The notes below the pieces were generated by a model. The model did no database searches and was not told the DNA's origin. It was given only the letters and a program-made list of their open reading frames with translations. Both the position numbers and the translations under genes were made by a program. A DNA stretch of 64,000 nt from Pedobacter nototheniae (GTDB lineage Bacteria; Bacteroidota; Bacteroidia; Sphingobacteriales; Sphingobacteriaceae), in assembly GCF_004335085.1 (NCBI RefSeq), contig NZ_RQRS01000002.1, forward strand, positions 124,001 to 188,000, given 5' to 3'. This document shows positions 35,346 through 44,002 of the stretch, piece after piece (the stretch's first letter is position 1; the number at the start of each line of letters is the position of its first letter).

Positions 35346-35783
35346 ATGAACATGCTCAAAAAAATCCAAAACTGGGGGGATCATCATCACCCTAAATGGC
35401 TCGACTTTTTTAGAATGGCTTTAGGAGTTGTATTGGTTTGGAAAGGGATAGCTTTTGCCTTGAATTTAGATGCTTTTAACGGGCTAATGCGAGGTGCCAT
35501 GCTCGGTACAGCAATTTCTATTAGTCTTTTAGCACATTTAATTATTGTATTACACATTATTGGCGGCTTAGCAATTGCTTTGGGTACACAAACCAGGCTT
35601 TTTAGCTTGCTTAATTTGCCAATATTAATTGGTGCCGTATTTTTTGTCAACTTATCAGAAAATATTTTCAGACCTTATTCTGAATTTTGGTTTTCTGTGG
35701 CGGTACTAATCGGTCTTGCTTGTTTCTTAATTGAAGGTAATGGAATATTATCAATTGAAAATCAAAGAAAATTAAGCGCTTAA
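35346..35783 (+). CDS. DoxX family membrane protein
   Basis: A 145-residue protein with four hydrophobic helices (about 20-40, 53-80, 85-107, 112-132), the usual DoxX/DoxD-like topology. Conserved features are the FRMALGVVLVWKGIAFAL first helix and LHIIGGLAIALGTQTRL in the middle. DoxX-like proteins are linked to thiol/oxidative stress or quinone chemistry in several bacteria, but the role of this copy is not evident. It is a monocistronic gene ended by a strong hairpin terminator. Confidence 0.87.
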   Translation: MNMLKKIQNWGDHHHPKWLDFFRMALGVVLVWKGIAFALNLDAFNGLMRGAMLGTAISISLLAHLIIVLHIIGGLAIALGTQTRLFSLLNLPILIGAVFFVNLSENIFRPYSEFWFSVAVLIGLACFLIEGNGILSIENQRKLSA

Positions 35784-35817
35784 TTCTATTAATATTAACT
35801 TTTACATTTTAATATAC

Positions 35818-35850
35818 AATGCCGGATGCTTCCCATCCGGCATTTTTTTT
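35818..35850 (+). terminator. Strong Rho-independent terminator after the DoxX gene
   Basis: A GC-rich perfect stem (ATGCCGGATG at 35819-35828 with CATCCGGCAT at 35834-35843, extended by one A-T pair) with a five-base CTTCC loop is followed directly by a run of seven or more T. This is the clearest intrinsic terminator in the window. Confidence 0.92.
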
Positions 35851-36139
35851 GCCATTACTTTTTTAGATAATTGTAAAAATGATTGTATTAAACTAGCTGT
35901 TCGTGATGTTCCTCAAGGCATCTCGAACTAACGATAAAAAGGGTTCTCTGAACCCGTAAATAATTAAAGGCTTAAATAGATTTCTGAATTCAGAAATCCA
36001 GCTTTATTAATAGTACGAGATGTGCTGAAAAAGCAAACATCTCGAACAGCTGACATCCTACAGAATATTTCGGAATGATTACGTAATATAAATAAAGGGT
36101 GCAAGACAAATAAAAAACCATTATCCCTATATTTACTAC
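35851..36139. repeat. Gene-free stretch with several palindromic elements
   Basis: No gene is visible between the DoxX terminator and the next start. The stretch contains three inverted repeats: GTTCGTGATG (35899-35908) facing CATCTCGAAC (35919-35928), a perfect 20-bp palindrome at 35979-35998 (centre GAATTC), and CGAGATGT (36016-36023) facing ACATCTCG (36037-36044). The decamer CATCTCGAAC occurs twice, at 35919 and 36038. This resembles remnants of a short palindromic intergenic repeat family, but only this one locus is visible. Confidence 0.55.
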
Positions 36140-36322
36140 ATGATAAGATTATTTAATGAAATGCCTACTGAAATTTTGCAGGATGTAAAGGTTGGCGATA
36201 TGGTTACCGATACTTTTAGCAAAACTGGTTTGGTAGAAAACATTGAGATTAGTGATGATGGTTTGTATCGCATTTATGAGTTTACACTTGTTACTGGTAG
36301 AAGCATAGTTGTTAAAAAATAA
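36140..36322 (+). CDS. Small hypothetical protein (60 aa)
   Basis: A 60-residue acidic protein with no signal peptide or membrane segment. The pattern VGDMVTDTFSKTGLVENIEIS followed by LYRIYEFTLVTGRSIVVK alternates hydrophobic residues as in a small beta-barrel or SH3-like fold. I do not recognise a family. It sits 35 bp ahead of the GntP-type permease gene on the same strand and may be co-transcribed. Coding status is supported by regular amino-acid usage and an ATG start, but the gene is short. Confidence 0.55.
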   Translation: MIRLFNEMPTEILQDVKVGDMVTDTFSKTGLVENIEISDDGLYRIYEFTLVTGRSIVVKK

Positions 36323-36357
36323 TTTCAGCCTTGCTTATCATCACCTAACCTACTATT

Positions 36358-37647
36358 ATGCAGTTATTTATTGTCCTTTTTGGGATTCTCCTCCTCTTTG
36401 TACTGATTTTAAAGAAACTAAACCCGATGATTGCGCTCTTAGCCGTAGCCATTGTAACTGGTTTACTATTGGGTATGCCTGCAACTAAGGTTATGGTTTC
36501 TATTAGCAATGGCATTGGCAGCACATTGGGCAGTATGGTTATGGTGCTTGCTTTGGGGGCTATGATGGGGAAATTGATTGAAGATAGCGGCTCGGCAAAA
36601 AAGATTGTATTTATTTTAATGCGTGCCTTTGGACAAAAAAATATTCAGTGGGCAGTTTTGTTAACAGGCATCTTGGTTGGTATTCCGCTTTTTTATAATG
36701 CTGGTTTTGTGGTTTTAATTCCGCTAGTATTTGCCATTGCATCAGCAACAGGTTTATCAAAACTTTATATCGGTATACCAATGGCAGCAGCATTATCGGT
36801 AACTCATGGTTTTTTACCACCACACCCTGGGCCCGTTGCCTTGGCAGGAATATTCCACGCAGATATTGGTAAAACATTAATTTACGGGTTAATTTTGAGT
36901 ATCCCTATTGCAATTATTGCAGGCGTATATTTTCCGAGATTAATTGTAAAAAGAACTGTTACTACAAATAATTACAGTATCGATCAGGAACATAATCTGC
37001 CTTCGGGGTTTAAAAGTTTTATTATGGCATTGCTTCCTGTATTTTTAATTATTGCGGGCACAATAGGCAACGGAATTAAGATTGATTACTTTATAAAACC
37101 TCTTTTTACTTTTCTTGCAGATCCAACTTCGGCCTTATTAATTTCCGTTTTACTTACCTTATTTATTCAAGGAAGAAGCGTAGCTAAAGCAATGGAATCT
37201 TGTACAGAAGGCGTTAAAAGTATTGCAATGATTGTATTAATTATTGCTGCAGGTGGTGCTTTTAAACAAATATTGGTGGATAGCGGCGTTGGCGAAACGG
37301 TTAAGGTACTTACTGCTGATTTAAATCTTTCGCCACTTTTATTGGCATGGCTTATTACGGCATCTTTAAGGGTAACATTAGGATCGGCAACTGTGGCTGC
37401 ATTAACCGCATCAGGGATGGTATTACCCCTTATTGGGCCAACGGCATCACCAGAGTTAATGGTGTTATCCGTTGGTGCTGGTAGCCTAATGTTTTCTCAT
37501 GTTAATGATACGGGTTTCTGGATGTTTAAAGAATATTTTAACTTGAGTTTAAAACAAACTTTTGCCACATGGACCATCATGGAAAGTATTGTTTCTATTT
37601 TAGGATTATTAGGTGTATTATTATTAAATCAGTTTAACTTTTTGTAA
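36358..37647 (+). CDS. GntP-family organic acid permease (gluconate:H+ symporter-like)
   Basis: Twelve or more hydrophobic helices fill 429 residues. GntP family signatures include GIGSTLGSMVMVLALGAMMG, LVGIPLFYNAGFVVLIPL and the HGFLPPHPGPVALA loop (about 157-170), which is highly conserved in gluconate and related permeases. The late motif FSHVNDTGFWMFKEYFNLS is also diagnostic. It imports gluconate or a similar sugar acid/hydroxy acid with protons. No gluconate kinase or dehydratase gene is adjacent, so the substrate is open. It is convergent with the aldehyde dehydrogenase gene, with only 9 bp between them. Confidence 0.93.
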   Translation: MQLFIVLFGILLLFVLILKKLNPMIALLAVAIVTGLLLGMPATKVMVSISNGIGSTLGSMVMVLALGAMMGKLIEDSGSAKKIVFILMRAFGQKNIQWAVLLTGILVGIPLFYNAGFVVLIPLVFAIASATGLSKLYIGIPMAAALSVTHGFLPPHPGPVALAGIFHADIGKTLIYGLILSIPIAIIAGVYFPRLIVKRTVTTNNYSIDQEHNLPSGFKSFIMALLPVFLIIAGTIGNGIKIDYFIKPLFTFLADPTSALLISVLLTLFIQGRSVAKAMESCTEGVKSIAMIVLIIAAGGAFKQILVDSGVGETVKVLTADLNLSPLLLAWLITASLRVTLGSATVAALTASGMVLPLIGPTASPELMVLSVGAGSLMFSHVNDTGFWMFKEYFNLSLKQTFATWTIMESIVSILGLLGVLLLNQFNFL

Positions 37648-37656
37648 TTATCTGCA

Positions 37657-39030
37657 CTATTTTATGTAAACGGTTTTAATATTTACAAATTCGTGGATAC
37701 CAAACATGCCTAATTCTCGTCCATAACCAGATTGGTTAATGCCACCAAAAGGCAATGCAGGATCGGATTTTACACCTTCATTTACAAAACAAGAACCTGC
37801 TGCCAGTTTGTTTTTGGCAATATCTTCGGCTAAAGTTGCATTTTTTGTAAATACGGCAGCACCCAGGCCAAAGGGAGTATCGTTTGCAATAAATATGGCT
37901 TCGTCAATATCTTTAGCTGAAATAATTGCCGCAACAGGACCAAAAATTTCTTCATCATAAGCCAATATTCCTTTTTTTACTCCCGTTAAAATTGTTGGTG
38001 GATAAAAAGCGTGCTCGCCATGCATATCAGGGATTTCTCCTCCTAAAATACATTTAGCACCTAGTTTAATACATTTTAAAACTTGTTCATGCAACTCGTC
38101 GCGAAGTTCAACTCTAGACATTGGTCCTAAATCTGTATCCTCCTTCAAAGGATCTCCCATTTTTTTTGAAGCCATATGTACTTTAAATAGCCTCGTAAAT
38201 TCCTCTTCAACTTCTTTAACAACAATAAATCTTTTGGCTGCAATACAACTTTGTCCGTTATTAATTAAACGAGCTTCGGCACACACTTTGGCGGCTAATA
38301 TTAAATCCGCATCGCCAAGTATAATGTAAGGATCGCTGCCGCCTAATTCTAATACCGTTTTCTTTAAAAACTCACCTGCATGTTTGGCAACTTTTTTACC
38401 TGCATCGGTACTTCCAGTAAGGGTTACAGCTTTAATAAGAGGGTGTTCTATTACTTTATCAATGGCTTTGCTTCCTGTAATTAAAACATCAAATATATGC
38501 TGCTCAAAACCAGCCTCAACCATTACATCCTTAATTGCAACTGCACACCCCATAACGCCCGATGCATGTTTAAGTATGCCACCATTACCAGCCATTAAAG
38601 CTGGCGCCAAAAACCGAAAAACCTGCCAAAAGGGGAAATTCCATGGCATAATAGCCAGTACCACACCAATGGGTTGAAAGCTTACATAACTGTTTGTAGC
38701 AGCTGTATTAATGGATTGATCGGCCAAAAATTTTTCGCCATTTTCTGCATAGTACTTACAAACTGCAGCACATTTTAATACCTCTGCAACTCCAGCTTTA
38801 AGGGGTTTACCCATTTCAAGTGCCATTAACCTGGCAAGTTTATCTTTTCTTTTACTTAATATTTCAGCAACTTTTAATAATTGCTTTGCACGGTATTGGT
38901 GTGATGTATCTTTATATTTAAGCCAGCCTTGATGTACCTTTTCAATTTTCGCAACAATTTGTTGGTCTGTATCTGCGGTATAAGCTTTTACTTTAGCTCC
39001 GTTTAAAGGATTGATCGATTCTATGGTCAT
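37657..39030 (-). CDS. NAD(P)-dependent aldehyde dehydrogenase (succinate-semialdehyde type)
   Basis: Oxidises an aldehyde to an acid; closest in look to succinate-semialdehyde dehydrogenases. IMPWNFPFWQ (about 127-136) binds the cofactor, LTGSTDAGKKV is the nucleotide loop, Glu228 in LELGGSDP is the general base and Cys262 in NNGQSC the nucleophile. The ending GGINQSGYGRELG is also typical. The length of 457 residues is slightly short, matching the GabD/Sad subgroup. No GABA transaminase is adjacent. Confidence 0.9.
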   Translation of the reverse strand: MTIESINPLNGAKVKAYTADTDQQIVAKIEKVHQGWLKYKDTSHQYRAKQLLKVAEILSKRKDKLARLMALEMGKPLKAGVAEVLKCAAVCKYYAENGEKFLADQSINTAATNSYVSFQPIGVVLAIMPWNFPFWQVFRFLAPALMAGNGGILKHASGVMGCAVAIKDVMVEAGFEQHIFDVLITGSKAIDKVIEHPLIKAVTLTGSTDAGKKVAKHAGEFLKKTVLELGGSDPYIILGDADLILAAKVCAEARLINNGQSCIAAKRFIVVKEVEEEFTRLFKVHMASKKMGDPLKEDTDLGPMSRVELRDELHEQVLKCIKLGAKCILGGEIPDMHGEHAFYPPTILTGVKKGILAYDEEIFGPVAAIISAKDIDEAIFIANDTPFGLGAAVFTKNATLAEDIAKNKLAAGSCFVNEGVKSDPALPFGGINQSGYGRELGMFGIHEFVNIKTVYIK

Positions 39031-39081
39031 AACTATTATGCTTAAAGATTAAATATTGGCGTTAAAAAGATGAGAGTAGCG

Positions 39082-39777
39082 CTATGGCTTCAATAAATCT
39101 TTCAGGACAACCCAAACATTTTCTGCCAAAATTTTATCTCCTTCTGCTGTCGGATGGATGCCATCTGCCTGGTTAAGTTTAGGAATACCGCCAACTTTAT
39201 CTAATAAGAAGGGAATTAATGCCATATTGTTTTTCTTGGCGAGATCAGGAAATATGTTTTTAAACTCAGAAGTATATTTGGCACCCATACTCGGTGGCAT
39301 TTGCATACCTGCAATAACCAATTTAGCATTTGGGTATTTTGCTTTAACACGATCTATAATATCCTGCAAATTTTTAATGGTTTGATTAACAGGCAACCCT
39401 CTTAAACCATCGTTTGAGCCTAACTCTAACACAAAAATATCAACTGGTTGCTTCAATAACCAATCTATTCTACCTTTACCTCCAGCAGATGTTTCGCCAC
39501 TTAAACCTCCATTTATTACTTTATAAGGAAGCTTTAACGAATCTATTCTGTTTTGAATTAAAGCTGGATAAGCTTCAGAAGGATCAAGACCATAGCCTGC
39601 CGTAAGGCTTGTACCAAAAAAGAGGATATTTTTCGTTTTCACATCAGACTTTGCCCCTGATCGGTCAGCCGAATCTAAAGTTTTATCATTATTGGTTTTA
39701 TTCTGCTGATTTCCGCAAGAAGCGAAGAAAACAGTCAAAACAATTAATCCCATCAGGCGTTTTCGTAACATATACAA
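39082..39777 (-). CDS. tesA: GDSL/SGNH lipoprotein esterase (TesA-like arylesterase)
   Basis: An SGNH hydrolase of 231 residues. The lipobox FFASC (Cys21) indicates a lipid-anchored protein. Block I is ILFFGTSLTAGYGL (Ser57 nucleophile; the GDSL motif reads GTSL). LSGETSAGG follows in block II, LELGSNDGLRG gives the block III Asn, and DGIHPTAEG carries the catalytic Asp/His pair. These match E. coli TesA (lysophospholipase/thioesterase I). It is divergently transcribed from the YbbA/YbbP-like ABC genes, exactly as tesA is in E. coli. ATG at 39771 is an alternative start. Confidence 0.9.
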   Translation of the reverse strand: MYMLRKRLMGLIVLTVFFASCGNQQNKTNNDKTLDSADRSGAKSDVKTKNILFFGTSLTAGYGLDPSEAYPALIQNRIDSLKLPYKVINGGLSGETSAGGKGRIDWLLKQPVDIFVLELGSNDGLRGLPVNQTIKNLQDIIDRVKAKYPNAKLVIAGMQMPPSMGAKYTSEFKNIFPDLAKKNNMALIPFLLDKVGGIPKLNQADGIHPTAEGDKILAENVWVVLKDLLKP

Positions 39778-39870
39778 GTATTTCTATCTAATAATAAATT
39801 AGTAATTTAACAGGGAACATCCATATTATGTTTGTCGCCCAATCATCATTTAAAATTAAAACCTCATCCA

Positions 39871-40560
39871 TTGGAAAGTATCCTAAATATTCGAAATGTA
39901 AGTAAAATTTATCAAAGTGCAGGACGGGAATTAACCGTTCTGGATCAAATTAACTTTTCAATTACAGCAGGCTCTACGGTAGCCATTACAGGACCATCGG
40001 GTAGTGGAAAAACCACTTTACTGGGTTTATGCGCAGGTTTAGATCAATCTAGTAGCGGTAGTGTAGAGCTTAATCAAATTGCTTTGGAGAGATTAAATGA
40101 GGATGCACGTGCAGCTGTTCGGAATAAATACGTTGGTTTTATCTTTCAAAATTTCCAGCTCCTTCCTACGCTAACGGCTTTAGAAAACGTGATGGTTCCA
40201 CTTGAATTACGTGGTGCAAAAAATATTAAAGCACAGGCGCTTGAGCTTTTGGATAAAGTTGGTTTGGTTGATCGTTCTCATCATTATCCGGTACAATTAT
40301 CTGGTGGAGAGCAGCAACGAGTTTCTTTAGCGAGAGCTTTTTCTAACCAACCGGCTATTCTTTTTGCAGATGAACCAACGGGAAATCTTGATGCCGAAAC
40401 AAGCGAAAAAATCATTAAGCTTTTATTCGATTTAAACAAAGATGCAGGTACAACTTTGGTTATTGTTACCCACGATTTGGAACTTGCTGCCCGTACCGGT
40501 CGAATTATTAAAATAAAAGGGGGCTTAATTCAGTCAGACGAAAGCCAGAGCCATGCCTAA
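39871..40560 (+). CDS. ABC transporter ATPase (YbbA/LolD type)
   Basis: The ATPase has Walker A GPSGSGKTT, a Q-loop segment VGFIFQNFQLLPTLTALENV, signature LSGGEQQRVSLARA and Walker B ILFADEPTGNLDAE, all typical of the MacB/LolD/YbbA group that powers mechanotransmission with FtsX-like permeases. The frame is open from TTG at 39832, but TTG at 39871 (MESILNIRNVSKIY) gives the usual family length of about 229 residues and leaves room for divergent promoters. The permease starts 8 nt before this stop. Confidence 0.9.
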   Translation: MESILNIRNVSKIYQSAGRELTVLDQINFSITAGSTVAITGPSGSGKTTLLGLCAGLDQSSSGSVELNQIALERLNEDARAAVRNKYVGFIFQNFQLLPTLTALENVMVPLELRGAKNIKAQALELLDKVGLVDRSHHYPVQLSGGEQQRVSLARAFSNQPAILFADEPTGNLDAETSEKIIKLLFDLNKDAGTTLVIVTHDLELAARTGRIIKIKGGLIQSDESQSHA

Positions 40561-43093
40561 TTCATCCGTACAAACGCAAAAAATAAGCATTTCATGGCTA
40601 TTTAAAATGGCTTGGAGAGATAGTAGAAGAAACCGATCAAGGTTATTTCTTTTTATATCTTCTATTGTTTTAGGGATTGCTGCTCTTGTTGCGGTTTATT
40701 CTTTTAAAGATAATTTACAAAGGGATATAGATAAGCAAGCTAAAGAGTTAACTGGTGCTGATTTGATTATAGAAAGTCGTAAAGAAATCAGTAAAAACAC
40801 CCAAAGCATGCTGGATACGCTCGGAGATGAGCGATCTCAGGAAAAAAACTTTGGTTCAATGATTTACTTTTTAAAAGGTAATGGTAGCAGATTGGTTCAA
40901 ATTAAAGCTTTAAAGGGTAAATATCCATATTATGGAACCATAGAAACGAACCCTATTAGTGCTGCACAAAACTTTCAAAAAGGTAGAAATGCGCTTGTAG
41001 ACCAAACCTTAATGCTTCAGTTTAAAGCTAAAGTTGGTGATTCAGTAAAAATTGGAGAACTTAATTTCCTCATTTCTGGAGTTTTAAATAAAGCTCCCGG
41101 TCAAACCGGAATTGCAGCTAGTATAGCGCCAACCGTTTATATTCCGCTTCAATATTTGGATAAAACTAAGTTAATTCAATTAGGAAGCAGGGTAATTAAT
41201 CGCTTTTATTATCGATACAATAACCCTTCAAATGTTGATGCTTTTGTTAAAAAAATGCAGCCAAGGTTTGATAAGGAAGGCCTCGACGCTGAAACAGTAG
41301 AATCAAGAAAGGCACAAACAGGGCGATCGTTTAAAGATGTAAATCGGTTCCTTGCTTTATCAGGGTTTATTGCTTTATTATTAGGTTGTATTGGTGTAGG
41401 AAGTGCTATTCATGTTTATATTCAAGAAAAACTGAGCGCAATAGCTACATTAAGGTGCTTGGGCTTAAAGGCAAGAGATGCTTTTTTTATCTACCTAATT
41501 CAAATTTCCATCATAGGGTTTATAGCTGCTTTTTTAGGGGCTGTATTGGGTACAGTAATTCAGTTTTTGTTCCCACTGGTTATGAAGGATTTTATACCTG
41601 TGGAAGTGAGCATGCAGATTTCAGGGTTGGCTATTGGACAAGGAATTTTACTAGGGTTAATTATTTCAATTCTTTTTGCCTTGCCTTCACTCCTATCTGT
41701 TAGAAAAATTTCACCTTTAAATGCCATTCGTGTTTCTTTTGAAAAGGTAGCAGGCAAAAGAGATTTACTCCTTTGGTTTGTTTATTTCCTGATGGTTTTA
41801 TTTGTTTTTGGCTTTACTTACCTCCAAATGAAGGGTTGGCTACAAACATTTATGTTTACCATTGGTATTTCAGTAGCATTTTTGTTATTGGTTTTATTTT
41901 CAAAAGTATTGATGTTTCTGGTCAAAAAACTCTTACCAGATTCTTTAAGTTATTTATGGCGACAGGGTTTTGCTAATTTATATCGTCCAAATAACCAAAC
42001 TTTAATGCTTACGGTTTCCATTGGTTTATCTACAGCATTTATTTGTACGTTATACTTTGTACAGGTTATTTTGATAAATAGGGTTACATTTTCTTCCGGA
42101 AAAAATCAGCCGAATATGGTTTTATTTGATATTCAGAGTACTCAAAAAGAACCTCTAAATAAATTAACTGCTTCTTACCATCTTCCGTTAATGAACCAGG
42201 TTCCAGTAATTACAATGCGGATTGAGGAAATTAATGGTAAGAAAGCTAGTGCTGATAGCAGCAATCGCTCGGCGTTTAAGAATGAGATTAGAACAACTTA
42301 TCAGGATACTTTAACAGCAGCAGAAAAAATAACCGCTGGTAGCTGGATTGGAAAAGCAGAAACAGGCAAAACCATTTATATTTCCTTGGATCAGATTTTT
42401 GCTGATAGAATCCATGTGAAATTGAAGGATACCATCTTATTTAATGTGCAGGGCATGATGATTCCTACCGTTGTAGGGAGTTTGAGGGAAGTAAACTGGA
42501 GTAGATTGCAAACCAATTTTCGTGTTGTGTTTCCTACAGGTGTGCTTGAGGATGCGCCGCAATTTTATGTACTTATGACTAGAATCCCATCAGCAGAGGT
42601 TTCAGCACAGTTTCAAGCTGCTGTTGTTCAGGATTTTCCCAATGTTTCTGTTATTGATCTCGATCTTATTTTAAAATTGCTTGATGAATTGCTTGGTAAA
42701 ATTGGTTTCGTAATTAGGTTTATGGCGGGCTTTAGTATGGCTACAGGGTGGATTGTTTTAATTTCGGCTGTATTAACCAGTAAAAACCAACGTACTAAAG
42801 AAAGTATTTTACTGAGAACAATGGGTGCAAGCAGGAAGCAAATTTTAACCATTACCGCAATAGAATATTTCTTTTTAGGCTTTTTTGCATCAGCCGCAGG
42901 CTTAATTTTAGCATTGGGCAGCAGCTGGGTTTTGGCTAAGTTTCTTTTTGATGTAGTTTTTATTCCACCTTTTATTCCAACATTAATTCTTTTTGGATCA
43001 GTTATTTTATTGGTATTAATTACTGGTGTTTTAAGTAGTAGGAATGTATTGAACCAACCGCCACTTAAAATTTTAAGAAACGAAGGGAATTAA
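40553..43093 (+). CDS. FtsX-like ABC permease (YbbP type)
   Basis: A large permease of 846 residues. A first membrane helix (about 25-45) is followed by a periplasmic MacB-like domain (about 46-260), then helices near 265-290, 310-345 and 355-385. A second membrane block at about 405-445, a second periplasmic domain (about 510-720) and a final three-helix FtsX block (about 725-840) complete it. This double FtsX layout is that of YbbP, not of LolC/E or MacB. With the ATPase it forms a two-gene system next to the TesA-like esterase. Confidence 0.9.
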   Translation: MPNSSVQTQKISISWLFKMAWRDSRRNRSRLFLFISSIVLGIAALVAVYSFKDNLQRDIDKQAKELTGADLIIESRKEISKNTQSMLDTLGDERSQEKNFGSMIYFLKGNGSRLVQIKALKGKYPYYGTIETNPISAAQNFQKGRNALVDQTLMLQFKAKVGDSVKIGELNFLISGVLNKAPGQTGIAASIAPTVYIPLQYLDKTKLIQLGSRVINRFYYRYNNPSNVDAFVKKMQPRFDKEGLDAETVESRKAQTGRSFKDVNRFLALSGFIALLLGCIGVGSAIHVYIQEKLSAIATLRCLGLKARDAFFIYLIQISIIGFIAAFLGAVLGTVIQFLFPLVMKDFIPVEVSMQISGLAIGQGILLGLIISILFALPSLLSVRKISPLNAIRVSFEKVAGKRDLLLWFVYFLMVLFVFGFTYLQMKGWLQTFMFTIGISVAFLLLVLFSKVLMFLVKKLLPDSLSYLWRQGFANLYRPNNQTLMLTVSIGLSTAFICTLYFVQVILINRVTFSSGKNQPNMVLFDIQSTQKEPLNKLTASYHLPLMNQVPVITMRIEEINGKKASADSSNRSAFKNEIRTTYQDTLTAAEKITAGSWIGKAETGKTIYISLDQIFADRIHVKLKDTILFNVQGMMIPTVVGSLREVNWSRLQTNFRVVFPTGVLEDAPQFYVLMTRIPSAEVSAQFQAAVVQDFPNVSVIDLDLILKLLDELLGKIGFVIRFMAGFSMATGWIVLISAVLTSKNQRTKESILLRTMGASRKQILTITAIEYFFLGFFASAAGLILALGSSWVLAKFLFDVVFIPPFIPTLILFGSVILLVLITGVLSSRNVLNQPPLKILRNEGN

Positions 43094-43315
43094 GTTATAG
43101 TTAGAATGTTTATTGTATTATTTGTATTGAGATATTTTTTGCACTTTTACAGCAAAATGAGAAGAAAATCTTCCAATATGAATAATTTGTAAAGAGTTTA
43201 AAATTACTGCATCTAAAATAATATGCGTACCGATGTAATGGAGATGTGGTAGCTAATAATTAATTAAATCCTTAATTTGATCGGAAAGTTAAGAAAGATA
43301 AGTAGTAGATAAAAA

Positions 43316-43780
43316 ATGTATAAGAATCTTTATTATGTTTTTTGTGGCTTGTTAGTTCTTGGGTTATATTTTTGGACGCTAATAAGTTCAGTATTTTCAG
43401 ATAATAAAAGCTCAAACATACTTCGTGAAAATTTGTCAGGATACTGGGTTCTAGTATCTCATAACCCATATGCCAAAACTGCTTTTATTGGCGCCGATGG
43501 AAGTGTTATCTCTTTCAGTAAATACTTTATATCTACTAAAACCAACTTTTTACCTAAGCAATACAGCTTGAGATATATTTCTTACGAAATGGACGGAAAG
43601 ACATTTAAAGATCAAGCTGTAATTATTTTATCAAAAGGTGATAAGTACAATGATTGGATGCGTGATGGATACGCTGTAACAAAAATTAGTGCTGACAGTT
43701 TAAAATTGGTTCCAACTTATATGATTCAGGGAAGCTTAAATCCCAAAGAATATACTTTTAAAAGAGTTAGAAAGGAATAA
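43316..43780 (+). CDS. Hypothetical membrane-anchored protein
   Basis: A 154-residue protein with one N-terminal hydrophobic helix (about 6-26, YYVFCGLLVLGLYFWTLISS) and a polar outer part (LSGYWVLVSHN, then alternating beta-like segments ending in EYTFKRVRKE). This looks like a small lipocalin-like or single-domain periplasmic protein anchored by an uncleaved signal. I do not recognise a family. It is alone, 222 bp from the permease gene and convergent with the outer-membrane barrel gene. Confidence 0.65.
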   Translation: MYKNLYYVFCGLLVLGLYFWTLISSVFSDNKSSNILRENLSGYWVLVSHNPYAKTAFIGADGSVISFSKYFISTKTNFLPKQYSLRYISYEMDGKTFKDQAVIILSKGDKYNDWMRDGYAVTKISADSLKLVPTYMIQGSLNPKEYTFKRVRKE

Positions 43781-43916
43781 TCTCATATTAGCATAAATAT
43801 TTTGTTCTAAAAAATATTCTTTCAGAGAGTTTATAAAAATGAAGCTAAATAAAAAAATACTGCTGCTTTTACTTTTTATAGATTTTCAAAATATTCGTTT
43901 CGGGTATCGATTCGTC

Positions 43917-43981
43917 AATTACAGTAAAACAAAAAACAAGGAAGAGTTATTCTTATTGGTATTTTCTGTTTTACTGTAATT
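43917..43981. repeat. Long inverted repeat in a convergent intergenic region
   Basis: Arms 43917-43935 and 43963-43981 pair almost perfectly (18 of 19; ATTACAGTAAAAC facing GTTTTACTGTAAT), with a 27-nt loop. It lies 21 bp beyond the stop of the outer-membrane barrel gene and could end transcripts from both sides. There is no clean T-tract, so it may instead be a remnant of a small mobile palindromic element. Confidence 0.5.
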
Positions 43982-44002
43982 AATATAATAATTTGATAAT
44001 TT

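Noticed and set aside
43839-43979. 46-residue frame starting MKLNKKILLLLLF
   Set aside because: The start looks like a signal peptide, but the rest lies largely within the inverted repeat at 43917-43981 and has no recognisable product; chance is more likely.
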